A stretch of DNA of 64,000 nt from Lentzea pudingi (GTDB lineage Bacteria; Actinomycetota; Actinomycetes; Mycobacteriales; Pseudonocardiaceae), in NCBI RefSeq assembly GCF_014646255.1, contig NZ_BMNC01000015.1, positions 115,717 through 179,716 of the forward strand, given 5' to 3'. A model generated the notes under the pieces. The model had not been told where the DNA came from and made no database searches. It was given only the letters and a program-made list of their open reading frames with translations. Every line of letters starts with the position of its first letter. Positions within the stretch are counted from its first letter, which is position 1. Of this stretch, positions 1 to 8,341 are shown piece after piece. The position numbers were made by a program, and so were the translations under genes.

Positions 1-364
1 TGCGCGGCGCGAGCTGCTGCACCGCCCTGCCGTTGAACGCCTTCACCGCAAGCGCCCTGAGCCGCGCGTGCTGCGGGTTGTCGCTGTTGAGCATGCTCGG
101 CCCGAACAACCCGGCGAGGTTCTCCTGCGTGCTCCCCAACTCGGCGAGCTGCCGCTTGATCTCACGCTGCAACCGCGCGCTGTCCTTGGAGAGCCGCTGG
201 TCCGTGAGCAGCTGACGGGTGAGCTCCAGCCCAACAGTGACGACCTGCATCTCCACGCCATTGGGCAGGGTGACGGCATGCAGAGGCCCCTCAGCCCGTG
301 CGTCGTCCTCGATCCGGTGGTGGTCACGTGCGCGCAAGTCGCCGCCGGTCAACAAGTTCGACAT
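1..364 (-). CDS. Cytochrome P450, N-terminal part (cut by window edge)
   Basis: Reading from an ATG at 364 towards position 1 gives about 121 residues without a stop, running off the window. The protein reads like the N-terminal half of an actinomycete class I P450 (CYP105/107-like fold). A segment meaning 'drug/substrate lies here, decision on column' (VTVGLELTRQLLTDQRLSKD) is followed by the helix C region NSDNPQHARLRALAVKAFNG, matching the family pattern D-P-x-H-x-R-L-R-x-x-V-x-x-A-F. The heme Cys and I-helix lie outside the window. Soluble monooxygenase needing ferredoxin partners. The region is high GC like the core genome, so it may be the host flank of the accessory DNA. Confidence 0.8.
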   Translation of the reverse strand, partial: MSNLLTGGDLRARDHHRIEDDARAEGPLHAVTLPNGVEMQVVTVGLELTRQLLTDQRLSKDSARLQREIKRQLAELGSTQENLAGLFGPSMLNSDNPQHARLRALAVKAFNGRAVQQLAPR

Positions 365-413
365 GGCCGGTCTTCGCCTCCGTTTGGATTCGACTAAAGA
401 CCGTTCTACCGCG

Positions 414-776
414 CTACGGCAACGTGTCCAACGTCCTGATCGACTCAACGGACGGCAACCGCGGCGGCTCGGAGGCGATGGCCTTCCGCCCCAGCACCCA
501 CTCCGGCAGGTGGTGCCGCAACGCGGCCCGCCCCTGAGCCGTGATGTCGACCGGCGCCGCCATCCCGTGGTGCAGGCGCTGTTCCCAGACGATCCACTCC
601 CTGCCCCGGAGGATCTCCAGGTCGTCCGCGTCCCACTGCTTCGCGGGCCGGTGCTCCAGGTACCAGCTCGTGGCGCCGCGGTGCACGCCTCCCTGCTCCA
701 CCAGGGCGAGCAGCTTGACCTGCTCCTGCGTGACGGTGGTGGGGACGGGCTTCGCGGCCTTGCCCTTGCGCTTCAC
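414..776 (-). CDS. Small hypothetical protein, possibly winged-helix
   Basis: A 120-residue frame. I place the start at GTG 776 because a GAAGGA Shine-Dalgarno lies about 9 bases before it. The longer frame to 869 adds only low-complexity residues. A basic N-terminus (KRKGKAAK) is followed by a region resembling a winged helix: TQEQVKLLALVEQGG, then a DDLEILRGREWIV segment, then VDITAQGRAALR, which resembles the 'LTxxGRxAL' wing of MarR/PadR-like domains. No family is certain. It sits between the P450 start and integrase relics and may be accessory. Confidence 0.6.
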   Translation of the reverse strand: MKRKGKAAKPVPTTVTQEQVKLLALVEQGGVHRGATSWYLEHRPAKQWDADDLEILRGREWIVWEQRLHHGMAAPVDITAQGRAALRHHLPEWVLGRKAIASEPPRLPSVESIRTLDTLP

Positions 777-928
777 AGGTCGTGGTCCTTCGGAGGTGGC
801 GGGTCCAAACGTCCCCGACGAACTCGAACAAGGTACGGCACCATGGCGGCACGTTCCACAGCCGACCACAGACCGAACGACGTCCGATCACCTCTCGCGA
901 CGGAATTGGTGATGAGTTCCCCACGCAC

Positions 929-1039
929 TCATCGACCATCGGGGAGCGATGCAAGGTATTCATCCACGTCGAATCCAGGATCTTCGAGACGCCGACGGGC
1001 CACGCGACGTTCGTCTTCCGAGAAGAGCACCGCGTACTC
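929..1039 (-). pseudogene. Truncated C-terminal fragment, paralogue of the gene at 15448-15807
   Basis: The last 37 codons of this frame (beginning EYAVLFSEDERRVARRR and ending in a GFDVDEYLASLP-type tail) align closely with the C-terminus of the protein at 15448-15807 (PRYAELFAEHELEIARRR ... GFDVERYLDAL). Similarity stops abruptly at about 1040, exactly where the oppositely oriented integrase fragment starts. This is therefore a gene end left behind by a rearrangement. No start codon or N-terminal part remains. Confidence 0.65.
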
Positions 1040-1041
1040 GG

Positions 1042-1161
1042 GAGGTGATGGAGCAGCTGGGCCACGCGTCGATCTCGACCACGGCGAACATCTACGGCCA
1101 CGTGCTGGACGAAACGAAACGGCTGGCCACACGGATGGAACGGCACTCAGAGCCCGACTGA
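1042..1161 (+). pseudogene. Tyrosine recombinase (phage-type integrase), C-terminal remnant
   Basis: Forty codons ending at TGA 1161 encode the last part of a tyrosine recombinase catalytic domain. LGHASISTTANIYGHV carries the conserved L-G-H motif (box II His region) and the nucleophilic Tyr in context T-x-x-I-Y-x-H. The Arg-containing box I, the rest of the domain and the start are absent. The upstream sequence abuts the fragment on the other strand. It is a relic of an earlier integration event, probably of a different element from the serine-recombinase element ending at 46 kb. Confidence 0.75.
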
Positions 1162-1320
1162 GTCAGTCGGTGATGGCAACGACGCCTTCTGACGCCCGCG
1201 GAGGCGCCGTTCTGACTGGTGGGGGCGATTGAGGCCCTTTCAAACCCCTCCACCGCTGTTCAGTGGCTTCTTGATCTTGCAAGGACCTGGTCGGATGCGC
1301 CGAACGGCGCAGGCCCTACC

Positions 1321-1650
1321 ATGCCAACCAGACCCTTCAAGACCCTCCGCAAGCTCAAGCCTGCCGAGATCGATGAGCTCGTCGAGCAGTACCGAGCCGG
1401 CTCCAGCGTCTACCAGCTAGCTGAGAAGTACGGGATCCACCGCATCACCATCGGCAGACACCTCCGTGCCCAGGGCATCGACACCACAGCCCCAGCACTC
1501 AGCGAAGACCAGATGATGGAAGCAGCCCAGCTCTACGCCGACGGCTGGAGTTGCAAGAAGATTGCCAAGCACTTCGGTGTAGGCGCCGAAACGGTACGCG
1601 AGCGGTTGCATCAAGCAGGGGTTGTGATGCGTGGGCCGCATGAGCGCTAA
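1321..1650 (+). CDS. Small protein with two helix-turn-helix units (resolvase-type HTH)
   Basis: About 109 residues. The start is taken at ATG 1321, because upstream in-frame codons lack protein-like character; GTG 1219 is the longer alternative. Two HTH repeats are visible. Residues about 12-45 (KPAEIDELVEQYRAGSSVYQLAEKYGIHRITIGRHL) match the HTH_7/Hin-resolvase C-terminal DNA-binding domain, and residues about 60-95 (a DGWSCKKIAKHFGVGAETVRERL region) form a second one. It has no recombinase catalytic domain, so it is a DNA-binding protein rather than an enzyme. Its position next to an integrase relic suggests a mobile-element regulator. Confidence 0.7.
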   Translation: MPTRPFKTLRKLKPAEIDELVEQYRAGSSVYQLAEKYGIHRITIGRHLRAQGIDTTAPALSEDQMMEAAQLYADGWSCKKIAKHFGVGAETVRERLHQAGVVMRGPHER

Positions 1651-1787
1651 GCAGAAGTCTGCTTCTTTGCCCTCTCTTCCGCCAACTGCAACCGGAGTCA
1701 GATTCAGCGTAACGAATTGATACCAGCTGGCGATATCTTCTTCAGTTCGCTACATCGGCTGCGCAAAAACATACTGGAGGTTCGCCA

Positions 1788-3056
1788 GTGTCAGCCAAAC
1801 AAAACAAGAAGCGAAAGCGCCAAACGAGCCAGCAGCCCGCACCGCCAAGCAAACAGGGATTCCTGCGCCGACACAGTACTGCCGCAGGCACAGTGGGAGG
1901 GATAGCCGGTGTAGCGAGTTTAATTATCGCCTTAATAGCGTTAAATCCGTCCATCCGCTCGACCAGTTTGGCCGAAGAGGCGAATAAGCAGGCGCAAAAT
2001 GCGGACCTTTCTATCATTAAACTCGATCTAACATCAACCGTGGAGCTAAGCGAAGAAACAATCTTCAACGGCGCACCAGCCGACACCTCTAAAAATCAGA
2101 ATATCCAGGTTTCGGCAGCAAAGATCACTTTGCACAATCAAGGAGCCCAACCCGCCTTGATTAAAGAAACCAAAGTGCAGGTGCTAGATTATTGGGCCCC
2201 GGAGGGTTGCCATGGCGCCGGACCTAGCAGAACATCGGTCCTGTATGACTTCACCGTCCCAGGTGATATAAAGAGGAGTCAACTGCCACTACCTCTACCC
2301 TCCAAAAAAGAAGACTTCGAGGTAGCCGGACAAGCAAACGATCAACTGGCCATCACCGTCGGAGAAGAGTACGTAGGTGAGGCAGGTTGGCCAGGGATCG
2401 TTTCGGCGTCCGCAGAACTTGTCTCCATAGATGGCAATGTTCTGAAGAGTGACCCTTTCACGCTGATGAACCTAAACGCCGTCGACCGTGTCATCCATCT
2501 CGTAAAGGAGGGGTTAGGATTCGGACTCGACCGGAGCGAGTGCATTCAAAAGAATATCAAGCTACTCGAAGAGGCAATCGACGCACCAGGCGACCACTCG
2601 CCCTCGATCGATCTCTTACTCAGCAGGCTCAGGGAAATCGGCTATACATCGACGTCTGCACCAATAATATCTTCCGCACCCGAGCCAACGCCCCCCGTGC
2701 CGTCGGTCCCTCTCGGAGAAGGGATATGGGTGGCACAACTCGGCACGTACAGCGTAGGCAAGGTAACGGAAGCCCAGATGCTTGATATCGTAGGCAAGCT
2801 GGAACAGAAGACGGGAACCAAGATCACCCGGGTTCGCAGTTCGGCTTACGGCTCACTAAACCCAGGATACTGGTTCTTGTATCATGAAGGAGAAAGATTC
2901 AAAGATGGATACGGCCCGCTAGCCTTCTGCATAAGCCGCGGCATCTCGGATGAAAACGAATGCGTGGGCAGGTACCTAAGCAGAAGCGAAGATGACAAGA
3001 AGTACACGTGCAAGTTCTCAACTCCTCAAAACTCTCCTAATTGCATTCGACGATAG
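1788..3056 (+). CDS. Single-pass membrane protein with SPOR-like C-terminus
   Basis: GTG 1788 is preceded by CTGGAGG at optimal spacing. The 422-residue product has a Lys/Arg/Gln-rich cytoplasmic tail (1-27), one transmembrane helix about residues 33-53 (rich in Gly/Ala/Ile), and a large extracytoplasmic region. The middle part resembles a beta-sandwich. After a Pro-rich linker (about 290-305) the C-terminal about 110 residues begin WVAQLGTYS, the hallmark entry of SPOR-like peptidoglycan-binding folds, and contain paired cysteines. I do not recognise a named family. The gene is clearly more AT-rich and uses more rare codons than the chromosomal genes, a sign of transfer. Confidence 0.75.
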   Translation: MSAKQNKKRKRQTSQQPAPPSKQGFLRRHSTAAGTVGGIAGVASLIIALIALNPSIRSTSLAEEANKQAQNADLSIIKLDLTSTVELSEETIFNGAPADTSKNQNIQVSAAKITLHNQGAQPALIKETKVQVLDYWAPEGCHGAGPSRTSVLYDFTVPGDIKRSQLPLPLPSKKEDFEVAGQANDQLAITVGEEYVGEAGWPGIVSASAELVSIDGNVLKSDPFTLMNLNAVDRVIHLVKEGLGFGLDRSECIQKNIKLLEEAIDAPGDHSPSIDLLLSRLREIGYTSTSAPIISSAPEPTPPVPSVPLGEGIWVAQLGTYSVGKVTEAQMLDIVGKLEQKTGTKITRVRSSAYGSLNPGYWFLYHEGERFKDGYGPLAFCISRGISDENECVGRYLSRSEDDKKYTCKFSTPQNSPNCIRR

Positions 3057-3134
3057 CCGAGCACCAGGCTCTCTCGATCAGTCACCGCACGCGATCGAGC
3101 AGGACGGCCAATCTGGCCGCATACTGATCGCATA

Positions 3135-3356
3135 ATGAACTCGAATGAAGGCAAGGCTACCGCTTACGCCACAGGCACTGACCCCCCGAAGTCGACGTGC
3201 AAGCAGAAGTCGGTACGCGTGAACCTGCCTGACGAACTACCTGCACTCACACCCGAGGTTTCGAGGATCTTGCTCCATATCTTGATGGAACTCAAAGAAA
3301 AAGTGGATCAGCAAAATCGCACTGATTCCGATGAACACACCAAGAAGATCGATTAG
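3135..3356 (+). CDS. Small hypothetical protein
   Basis: A 73-residue frame starting at ATG 3135, 78 bases after the membrane-protein gene. It contains a short segment VRVNLPDELPALTPEVSRILLHILMELKEK that could be an amphipathic beta strand plus helix, as in ribbon-helix-helix-like proteins, but the pattern is too weak to call. It ends 14 bases before the convergent exonuclease gene. Composition matches its upstream neighbour. Confidence 0.5.
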   Translation: MNSNEGKATAYATGTDPPKSTCKQKSVRVNLPDELPALTPEVSRILLHILMELKEKVDQQNRTDSDEHTKKID

Positions 3357-3370
3357 CGACACACGCTATT

Positions 3371-3994
3371 TCAGTGCGCGAACACGTCCGGCCACTCCCG
3401 CACCTGCAGTTGGACGTGAGCAGGCAAGAACGCGCAACAGTCCGCGAAGATCTCGATCAGGCCCGAGCTTGCCAGCCTGGAGCACAACTCATCGTGCAAC
3501 GGAATGAGATACTCAACGTCTGCCGCAGCGTACGCGAGTTGCGCAGGAGATAGATCGGGAGCCCGCCAATCACTTAGGCGTTGTTCCTTACTGATATTCA
3601 CCCCAAGGAAACTTCTAAGCAAAGAGCGCAAGGTGTGCACCGAGCCACCACCGAAAGGGTCGAGCAGCCGAGAAGCAACCTTCGTACACACGACGTTCGA
3701 TGGAGTCACCTCCCACCAGCGATGCATAAATCTCAGATCGAAGGGAGCGTGATGAAAGATCTTCTTCACACGAACATCGGCGAGTAGCCGACACAATCGA
3801 ACCGGCAGAGCCTCGCCGCGGAGCTGCACGATGAGTGTGCCCACTCCCGGCGCGTGAAGCTGACACGTTGCGATGCGTTCGGTTCGCCAGTTGAGACCAG
3901 TTGTTTCGATATCCCACGCGACGGTATCGACTTGAAGCAGAGCATCAAGATGCCAGCTACTGATATCACGTGCAAGAACCTCAGGAGTCGGCAT
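3371..3994 (-). CDS. DEDDy 3'-5' exonuclease domain protein (RNase D-like)
   Basis: About 207 residues from ATG 3994; an alternative start at 4048 would add 18 residues. It overlaps the upstream gene by 14 bases, implying translational coupling. All five DEDDy residues are visible: D28 and E30 in WDIETTG (Exo I), D86 in FHHAPFDLRFM (Exo II), and Y155 and D159 in YAAADVEYL (Exo III). The fold is that of RNase D/WRN-type exonucleases acting on RNA or DNA 3' ends with two metal ions. It lacks the HRDC domain of housekeeping RNase D. The pairing with a 2-TM protein points to an accessory, possibly defensive, role. Confidence 0.85.
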   Translation of the reverse strand: MPTPEVLARDISSWHLDALLQVDTVAWDIETTGLNWRTERIATCQLHAPGVGTLIVQLRGEALPVRLCRLLADVRVKKIFHHAPFDLRFMHRWWEVTPSNVVCTKVASRLLDPFGGGSVHTLRSLLRSFLGVNISKEQRLSDWRAPDLSPAQLAYAAADVEYLIPLHDELCSRLASSGLIEIFADCCAFLPAHVQLQVREWPDVFAH

Positions 3995-4799
3995 TCCCCA
4001 CCACCACAGGCTGAGGAAAAACCTGCCTACTCTGCCGGTTGACCGCATCTAGATCTAGTTTGATGAAGCTGTACAACGTGCCCGGTTCCTGGCAAACGAT
4101 CGTCGGCACACCTCCACGCTCCTTACGGTGAGCAAAGAGCGTGATGACCGCAGTACTATCGAAGCGATACGCACTAAATAGTAGTTCACCTGGACGATAG
4201 AACACGGATATCTCTGCACCACCAGGCTCGTACAAGCTCTCGAAGTGGCTACGCGCTTCGACGATCAGATCGATCATCTTCTCGGGAGTCCCCTTGATGC
4301 GAGTAGCGAGCTGGCGCACGGTATCCGAATCCTCCACATCGGGCAGATACACCCGGATCCGGCAACCCTTCTTCCTTGCAAGCGCACGAAGGTTAGTCAG
4401 GTTACTCCCGCGCCACGTATGCCCGTAGGCAAAAAATATATCCAACTTCTGAACCCGGGAGAACAGGCCGTCCCAATCAGCATCCCGAAGATATTCGGTT
4501 CCCGCATGCGTAATTCCAGAGCGCTCAATATCTGCAGCAGAGCGGGTTACTTCAATAACCTCTCGCGCGAAAGATCGTTTACTCACTAGCTCCCAAAGCA
4601 CAACCAGTGCCATGCCGGTAATGAGCGCACTTCCCAGGTTGTTGAACACGCTCTGCAATCCCGGATTGCCCTTGATTGCGTCCACAGACCCGGCCAGCCA
4701 AAGCAAGCCGAGCCCCACGATGGCTGCACCAATGGCGATAAATACCGCCTTGTAGGTGCTTAGGGCGCGGCGCGGGCGCTCACCCTCGGAAGAAGCCAT
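3981..4799 (-). CDS. Two-TM membrane protein with cytosolic domain, partner of DEDDy exonuclease
   Basis: ATG 4799 is chosen because GGAGGA lies directly before it; the frame is open to 4892. The product is 272 residues. Two hydrophobic helices at about 17-38 and 53-72 are followed by a cytoplasmic domain. The start of that domain contains DIFFAYGHTWRGSN and later SVFYRPGELLFSAYRFDSTAVITLF, an alpha/beta pattern that loosely resembles phospholipase D-like folds without a clear HKD motif. I do not recognise a family. It forms an operon with the exonuclease. The 2-TM plus soluble-domain layout recalls membrane-anchored effectors in defence islands and also the unrelated-sequence protein at 11092-12210. 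Confidence 0.7.
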   Translation of the reverse strand: MASSEGERPRRALSTYKAVFIAIGAAIVGLGLLWLAGSVDAIKGNPGLQSVFNNLGSALITGMALVVLWELVSKRSFAREVIEVTRSAADIERSGITHAGTEYLRDADWDGLFSRVQKLDIFFAYGHTWRGSNLTNLRALARKKGCRIRVYLPDVEDSDTVRQLATRIKGTPEKMIDLIVEARSHFESLYEPGGAEISVFYRPGELLFSAYRFDSTAVITLFAHRKERGGVPTIVCQEPGTLYSFIKLDLDAVNRQSRQVFPQPVVVGNADS

Positions 4800-5149
4800 G
4801 TTCTCCTCCATCATGAGACCGCCAGCCGGGTACGTCGACGACGGGTGCCGAGAATCGTACACGGCCACCGGCTCCGTACAGCCAGCTGGCAACCATCAGA
4901 CTGCGGCTTCGCCGCAAGGTTCGATAGCCCTGTACTGAACTCCATCTCTTACAACGCGAAAGTTTCGTCGAAGCACTTCGTTTGCGCTGCAATTTCCACC
5001 ATATGCAGATTGACTCTGGCCTGCGTAAATAGAACTACAGCAGAAGATCGACGCGACGCCACAGGCTCCAGGTGCAGGGAGCCCGCGGCCTGGCGTGGAT
5101 ACGAACCCTCCCGCTAGGCAAGGGTCATGTGGTTCATAAGCGAGCACTC
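4800..5149. other. Divergent intergenic region
   Basis: This 350-base gap separates leftward and rightward genes, so promoters for both must lie here. A short hairpin (GCGGC-TTC-GCCGC) sits near 4902-4916. A patch at about 5095-5115 resembles a reversed tRNA T-arm but does not fold into a full tRNA. I see no convincing gene; the short frames here lack RBS and protein-like composition. Confidence 0.5.
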
Positions 5150-5989
5150 ATGGTGCAAGCCATCGTGGTCCCCGCGGACCTCTCCGAGCCCATCAGGCTG
5201 GAGCAACTCGACAAGCACGATGCCGGCGCGTTCCGCCGGATCGTAGGCGGCAGGTTAGAAGCGGTGCAGCTCACCGATCCCGCCGCAGGCGTGTACTTCA
5301 ATGACGAGGGCAAGCTCCAGGAGCTGCCGATCAACCACCGACTCACCATGCTGCTGTGGATGCACAACAAGCTGTTCCGCGGCGAGGACGTGATCATGGG
5401 CAGCGGCCTCATCGTTGGCCCTCCCGATCCTGAAGGTGACGACCAGGACGCACCCGCGGAACTGGTCGAGCTGCTGTTCAACACTGCGGCGTACCGCGTG
5501 CAAGCTCGGAAGGTTGATGGGCGGAGCTGGCACACAACCCTCGACACCGTCTCTCTGTGGACTGACGGGTACAGGTTGGCGCTGAAACTCGGCTTGGAGT
5601 GGCGCAGCGTGTTCGCGGACGTTCGCGTGGTACCCGAGCTCCCCGCAGAGCTGCTCGACACCTGGTACGAGATCGGCATCGCCACACCACCGCTGCACGA
5701 TGCTGTCGATCCTGCGTTCACGAAGGACAGCTTCATGGGCTGCTTCAGGCTGGCAGAGCTCGAGCAGCGTGTTGGCGAGTGCTGGTGGGTGCTCGGCACG
5801 GCTTTCTACTACCGCGATGCCTGCTTCATCTGCATGGAAGAGGGCGGAGACGACTGGCTCGTAATCCGCCATGGGGTAGCAGCTGGCCGCACGGCGCTCT
5901 GGCCGCGGATCAAAGCCGGCGAGTTCGGCAAGTTCGTTGCACAGCTGCTCGCTGCCACCAAGGAGCAGTGCTTGCAGATGGAGTACTGA
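5150..5989 (+). CDS. DUF3846 domain protein
   Basis: ATG 5150 begins MVQAIVVPAD, the usual first strand of DUF3846 (earlier in-frame starts to 5072 add non-conserved residues). Residues 1-110 carry the family's signature: an entry strand, an F-R-x-I-V-G-G-x-x-E-A-V core, then F-N-D-E-G-K-x-x-x-L-P-x-N. This domain is typical of phage and mobile-element proteins in actinobacteria and has no proven activity. The remaining about 170 residues (Trp- and Cys-rich, from about 115) are unknown. It lies between two putative defence units. A mobile-element cargo role is inferred. Confidence 0.75.
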   Translation: MVQAIVVPADLSEPIRLEQLDKHDAGAFRRIVGGRLEAVQLTDPAAGVYFNDEGKLQELPINHRLTMLLWMHNKLFRGEDVIMGSGLIVGPPDPEGDDQDAPAELVELLFNTAAYRVQARKVDGRSWHTTLDTVSLWTDGYRLALKLGLEWRSVFADVRVVPELPAELLDTWYEIGIATPPLHDAVDPAFTKDSFMGCFRLAELEQRVGECWWVLGTAFYYRDACFICMEEGGDDWLVIRHGVAAGRTALWPRIKAGEFGKFVAQLLAATKEQCLQMEY

Positions 5990-6117
5990 CCCTCAAGCCC
6001 GTTGCGCCATAGCACGCAACGGGCATCTTCAAGCTAAGCCTTTTCGAATGGACGCAAGCGATGAACTTACAAATGCGCGGTAGGCGAGGCATCGCATCAG
6101 GTCCACGAAGTGAAAGC

Positions 6118-6909
6118 TCAACCCACCAGCATTGCGAGCTCATCCAACAAAAGGAACGCCTCATCTAGCTTCTTCGCAATGCGTTTCTGTTCAGACAAGG
6201 GCGCCAATGGGACGACCAGAGCCTTGAGCTGCTTGCCGTTAATGCCGATATTTCCCGCGGTTGTTGCCGCGACGCCCTCGATCTGCCTGCGTACATATCG
6301 AGAATTTAGTACATGACGGAGATAGGCGTGCGAAACTGTGATAGCGCGCATACGAATGAGCTTGTCAGGGTGAAGAATTAGACCGCTCACGTGCTCAGGT
6401 ACCTGCGACACCCTACCGACATAATGGAGATTGCCATTGAATCTGCATGCGAGAAGATCGCCAGGTCGAACCGCATACTTTTCCGCCTCAGATCCAGAAA
6501 TCTCCGCGAACTTGTGATCTGCCAAGTCTGCGGTGCCATCTTTTCGAGAAGTCGCTGCACTAATCCGGAGTAGCGGATAACCCGCACCTACATCATTGGG
6601 TTTCGCGGACGTTCCATTCCTACAGTGAGCCAAGATATCACCAAGCATCACGAGCCGCCACGTGTCGCGCAACGCGAGCAAGCCGTCCGACTGCATGACA
6701 TTCACGCCACCCTTGAGCCCCAAGCTTTCCTTCTCGACCGCAATACGCTCCAGCAATTGATCTGTAGTCTCATGCTGCGGCGCTGGCTCCACGAGATGAC
6801 CCGTCAAAGCAAGATCAACAATAGCCTCCCTTATCCTTGCGATGCCACCAGGGATGCGAGCAACGTCATCCAGGTTCTCAGCCAGGAGCCGCAGTTCACT
6901 AACGTTCAT
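6118..6909 (-). CDS. hsdS: Type I restriction-modification specificity subunit, single-TRD form
   Basis: 263 residues from ATG 6909, overlapping hsdM by 11 bases. A conserved helical region (about 1-65, ending LLERIAVEKE) is followed by one target recognition domain (about 80-235) with GDILAHCRNGTSAKPN and a C-terminal conserved helix (PLSEQKRIAKKLDEAF). Normal HsdS proteins are about 400-450 residues with two TRDs. One TRD here means the subunit would have to dimerise to give a two-part palindromic target, as known for natural half-HsdS proteins. Alternatively the gene is a 3' truncation, but the terminal helix repeat is intact, which favours a functional half. Confidence 0.88.
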   Translation of the reverse strand: MNVSELRLLAENLDDVARIPGGIARIREAIVDLALTGHLVEPAPQHETTDQLLERIAVEKESLGLKGGVNVMQSDGLLALRDTWRLVMLGDILAHCRNGTSAKPNDVGAGYPLLRISAATSRKDGTADLADHKFAEISGSEAEKYAVRPGDLLACRFNGNLHYVGRVSQVPEHVSGLILHPDKLIRMRAITVSHAYLRHVLNSRYVRRQIEGVAATTAGNIGINGKQLKALVVPLAPLSEQKRIAKKLDEAFLLLDELAMLVG

Positions 6910-8341
6910 AGCTCTTCAACGCCTGATTCAGTAGGTCACGGATAGCGTCAATCGTTTGCGTTGCAGCTTGCTGCTTGCGGCGATACTCGGTCAGCAAGTC
7001 CCCAAGGCTCTCCTGTTCACCGAGTTTTGCATTGGGGTTCTTAATATCGAGATTGAAATTTCTATCACGTATCTCATCAATACTTACACGCCATGCGTGC
7101 TCAGACTCAGCGCGGGCGATCCACCATTCTCGCTCGCCATCGAACTCCTCGGAGCGAATTGGCTTGCTCTTGTTATACGCCTTCAGGCCATCAGGAAGAG
7201 GGTGCTCATAGAACCACACCTCTTTTGTTGGCTCCCCCTTGCTGAAGAAGAGTAGGTTTGTCGCGATATTCGTATAGGGAGAAAAGGCACTGCTAGGCAC
7301 TCGCACGACCGTATGTAGGTTGCACTCCTCGAGCAGCTGTTGCCTGATGCGAGTTTTAACACCCTCACCGAATAGCGTCCCATGCGGCAAGACAATTCCA
7401 GCTCGGCCACCCGGCTTAAGCAACCTCATAATGAGAACCAGGAACAGATCGGCCGTATCGCGAGTTCTGAACGTCTGCGGGAAATTCTGCTCAACGCCAG
7501 GTTCTTCGATTCCGCCAAACGGCGGGTTTGTGACAATCACATCCACACGGTCAGCTGGCCCGTAGTCACGGAGCGGCCTCGTCAATGTGTTTGCGCGACG
7601 AATTGTGGTTGGAGCATCTACTCCATGAAGAATCATATTGGTCAGACACAGCAAGTGAGGTAGTTGCTTCTTCTCTATGCCCCGCAGAGATGACTGGAGA
7701 AGCTTTTCGTCCTCAGGCTTCTTCGCTTGACCACGCATGTGATCAATGGCGTTGGCGAGAAACCCACCGGTCCCACAAGCGGGATCCAAAATGACTTCAC
7801 CGAGCCTGGGATTCACCATCTCTACAATAAACTCAGTCAGCGCTCTCGGAGTGTAGTACTCGCCAGCGTTCCCTGCGCTCTGCAGATCTTTGAGGAGCTT
7901 CTCATAGAGATCGTTGAACTGATGCCTATCAGCCCGCACGGTAAAGTCAATAGAGTTGATCTTATTGACGACCTGCCGCAGCAGCGTACCACTCTTCATG
8001 TAATTGTACGAGTCTTCGAACGCCTCCCGAACTATCAATGTGCGTGGATTGGCTCCCGCCGTTAGCTTTCGCAGCGCGGGAAAAAGGTCATTATTCACGA
8101 AATTATTGAGATCATCCCCAGTAAGCCCTTCTTCGTCACGAGCCCACGATCGCCATTGATACTTGACCGGTACGGCGGACACATACCCGTCAACCATCAA
8201 CTCCAATTCCTGCTCAGTGTCGTCGAGAATCTTAAGGAAAATCATCCATACGAGCTGACTAAGGCGCTGCGCGTCACCGTCAACGCCCTGGTCCTGCCGC
8301 ATAATGTCCTGGATGGACTTGATTAGCGTGGACGAAATCAC
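6899..8341 (-). CDS. hsdM: Type I restriction-modification methyltransferase subunit
   Basis: 480 residues from GTG 8341, whose start overlaps the hsdR stop (4 bases). An N-terminal HsdM_N helical domain (about 1-130) is followed by the N6-adenine methyltransferase domain: motif I DPACGTGGFL (about residue 185) binds S-adenosylmethionine and motif IV NPPFGG (about 270) is the catalytic N-P-P-F. It methylates adenine at the site chosen by HsdS and is the structural core of the M2S complex. Full family length. More AT-rich than the core genome, consistent with horizontal acquisition. Confidence 0.95.
   Translation of the reverse strand: MISSTLIKSIQDIMRQDQGVDGDAQRLSQLVWMIFLKILDDTEQELELMVDGYVSAVPVKYQWRSWARDEEGLTGDDLNNFVNNDLFPALRKLTAGANPRTLIVREAFEDSYNYMKSGTLLRQVVNKINSIDFTVRADRHQFNDLYEKLLKDLQSAGNAGEYYTPRALTEFIVEMVNPRLGEVILDPACGTGGFLANAIDHMRGQAKKPEDEKLLQSSLRGIEKKQLPHLLCLTNMILHGVDAPTTIRRANTLTRPLRDYGPADRVDVIVTNPPFGGIEEPGVEQNFPQTFRTRDTADLFLVLIMRLLKPGGRAGIVLPHGTLFGEGVKTRIRQQLLEECNLHTVVRVPSSAFSPYTNIATNLLFFSKGEPTKEVWFYEHPLPDGLKAYNKSKPIRSEEFDGEREWWIARAESEHAWRVSIDEIRDRNFNLDIKNPNAKLGEQESLGDLLTEYRRKQQAATQTIDAIRDLLNQALKSYER

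Noticed and set aside
1162..1320. A second copy of the tRNA-Val 3' end marking the left end of the island
   Set aside because: The stretch has a TGGTGGGGGCG motif, but it does not match the tRNA-Val 3' sequence at 46035-46078. No att duplicate was found in the window, so the left boundary remains unknown.
5090..5145. tRNA-like segment on the minus strand
   Set aside because: It has a T-loop-like GGTTCGTATCC, but the flanking stem does not pair and no anticodon arm can be placed. At most a decayed att site.
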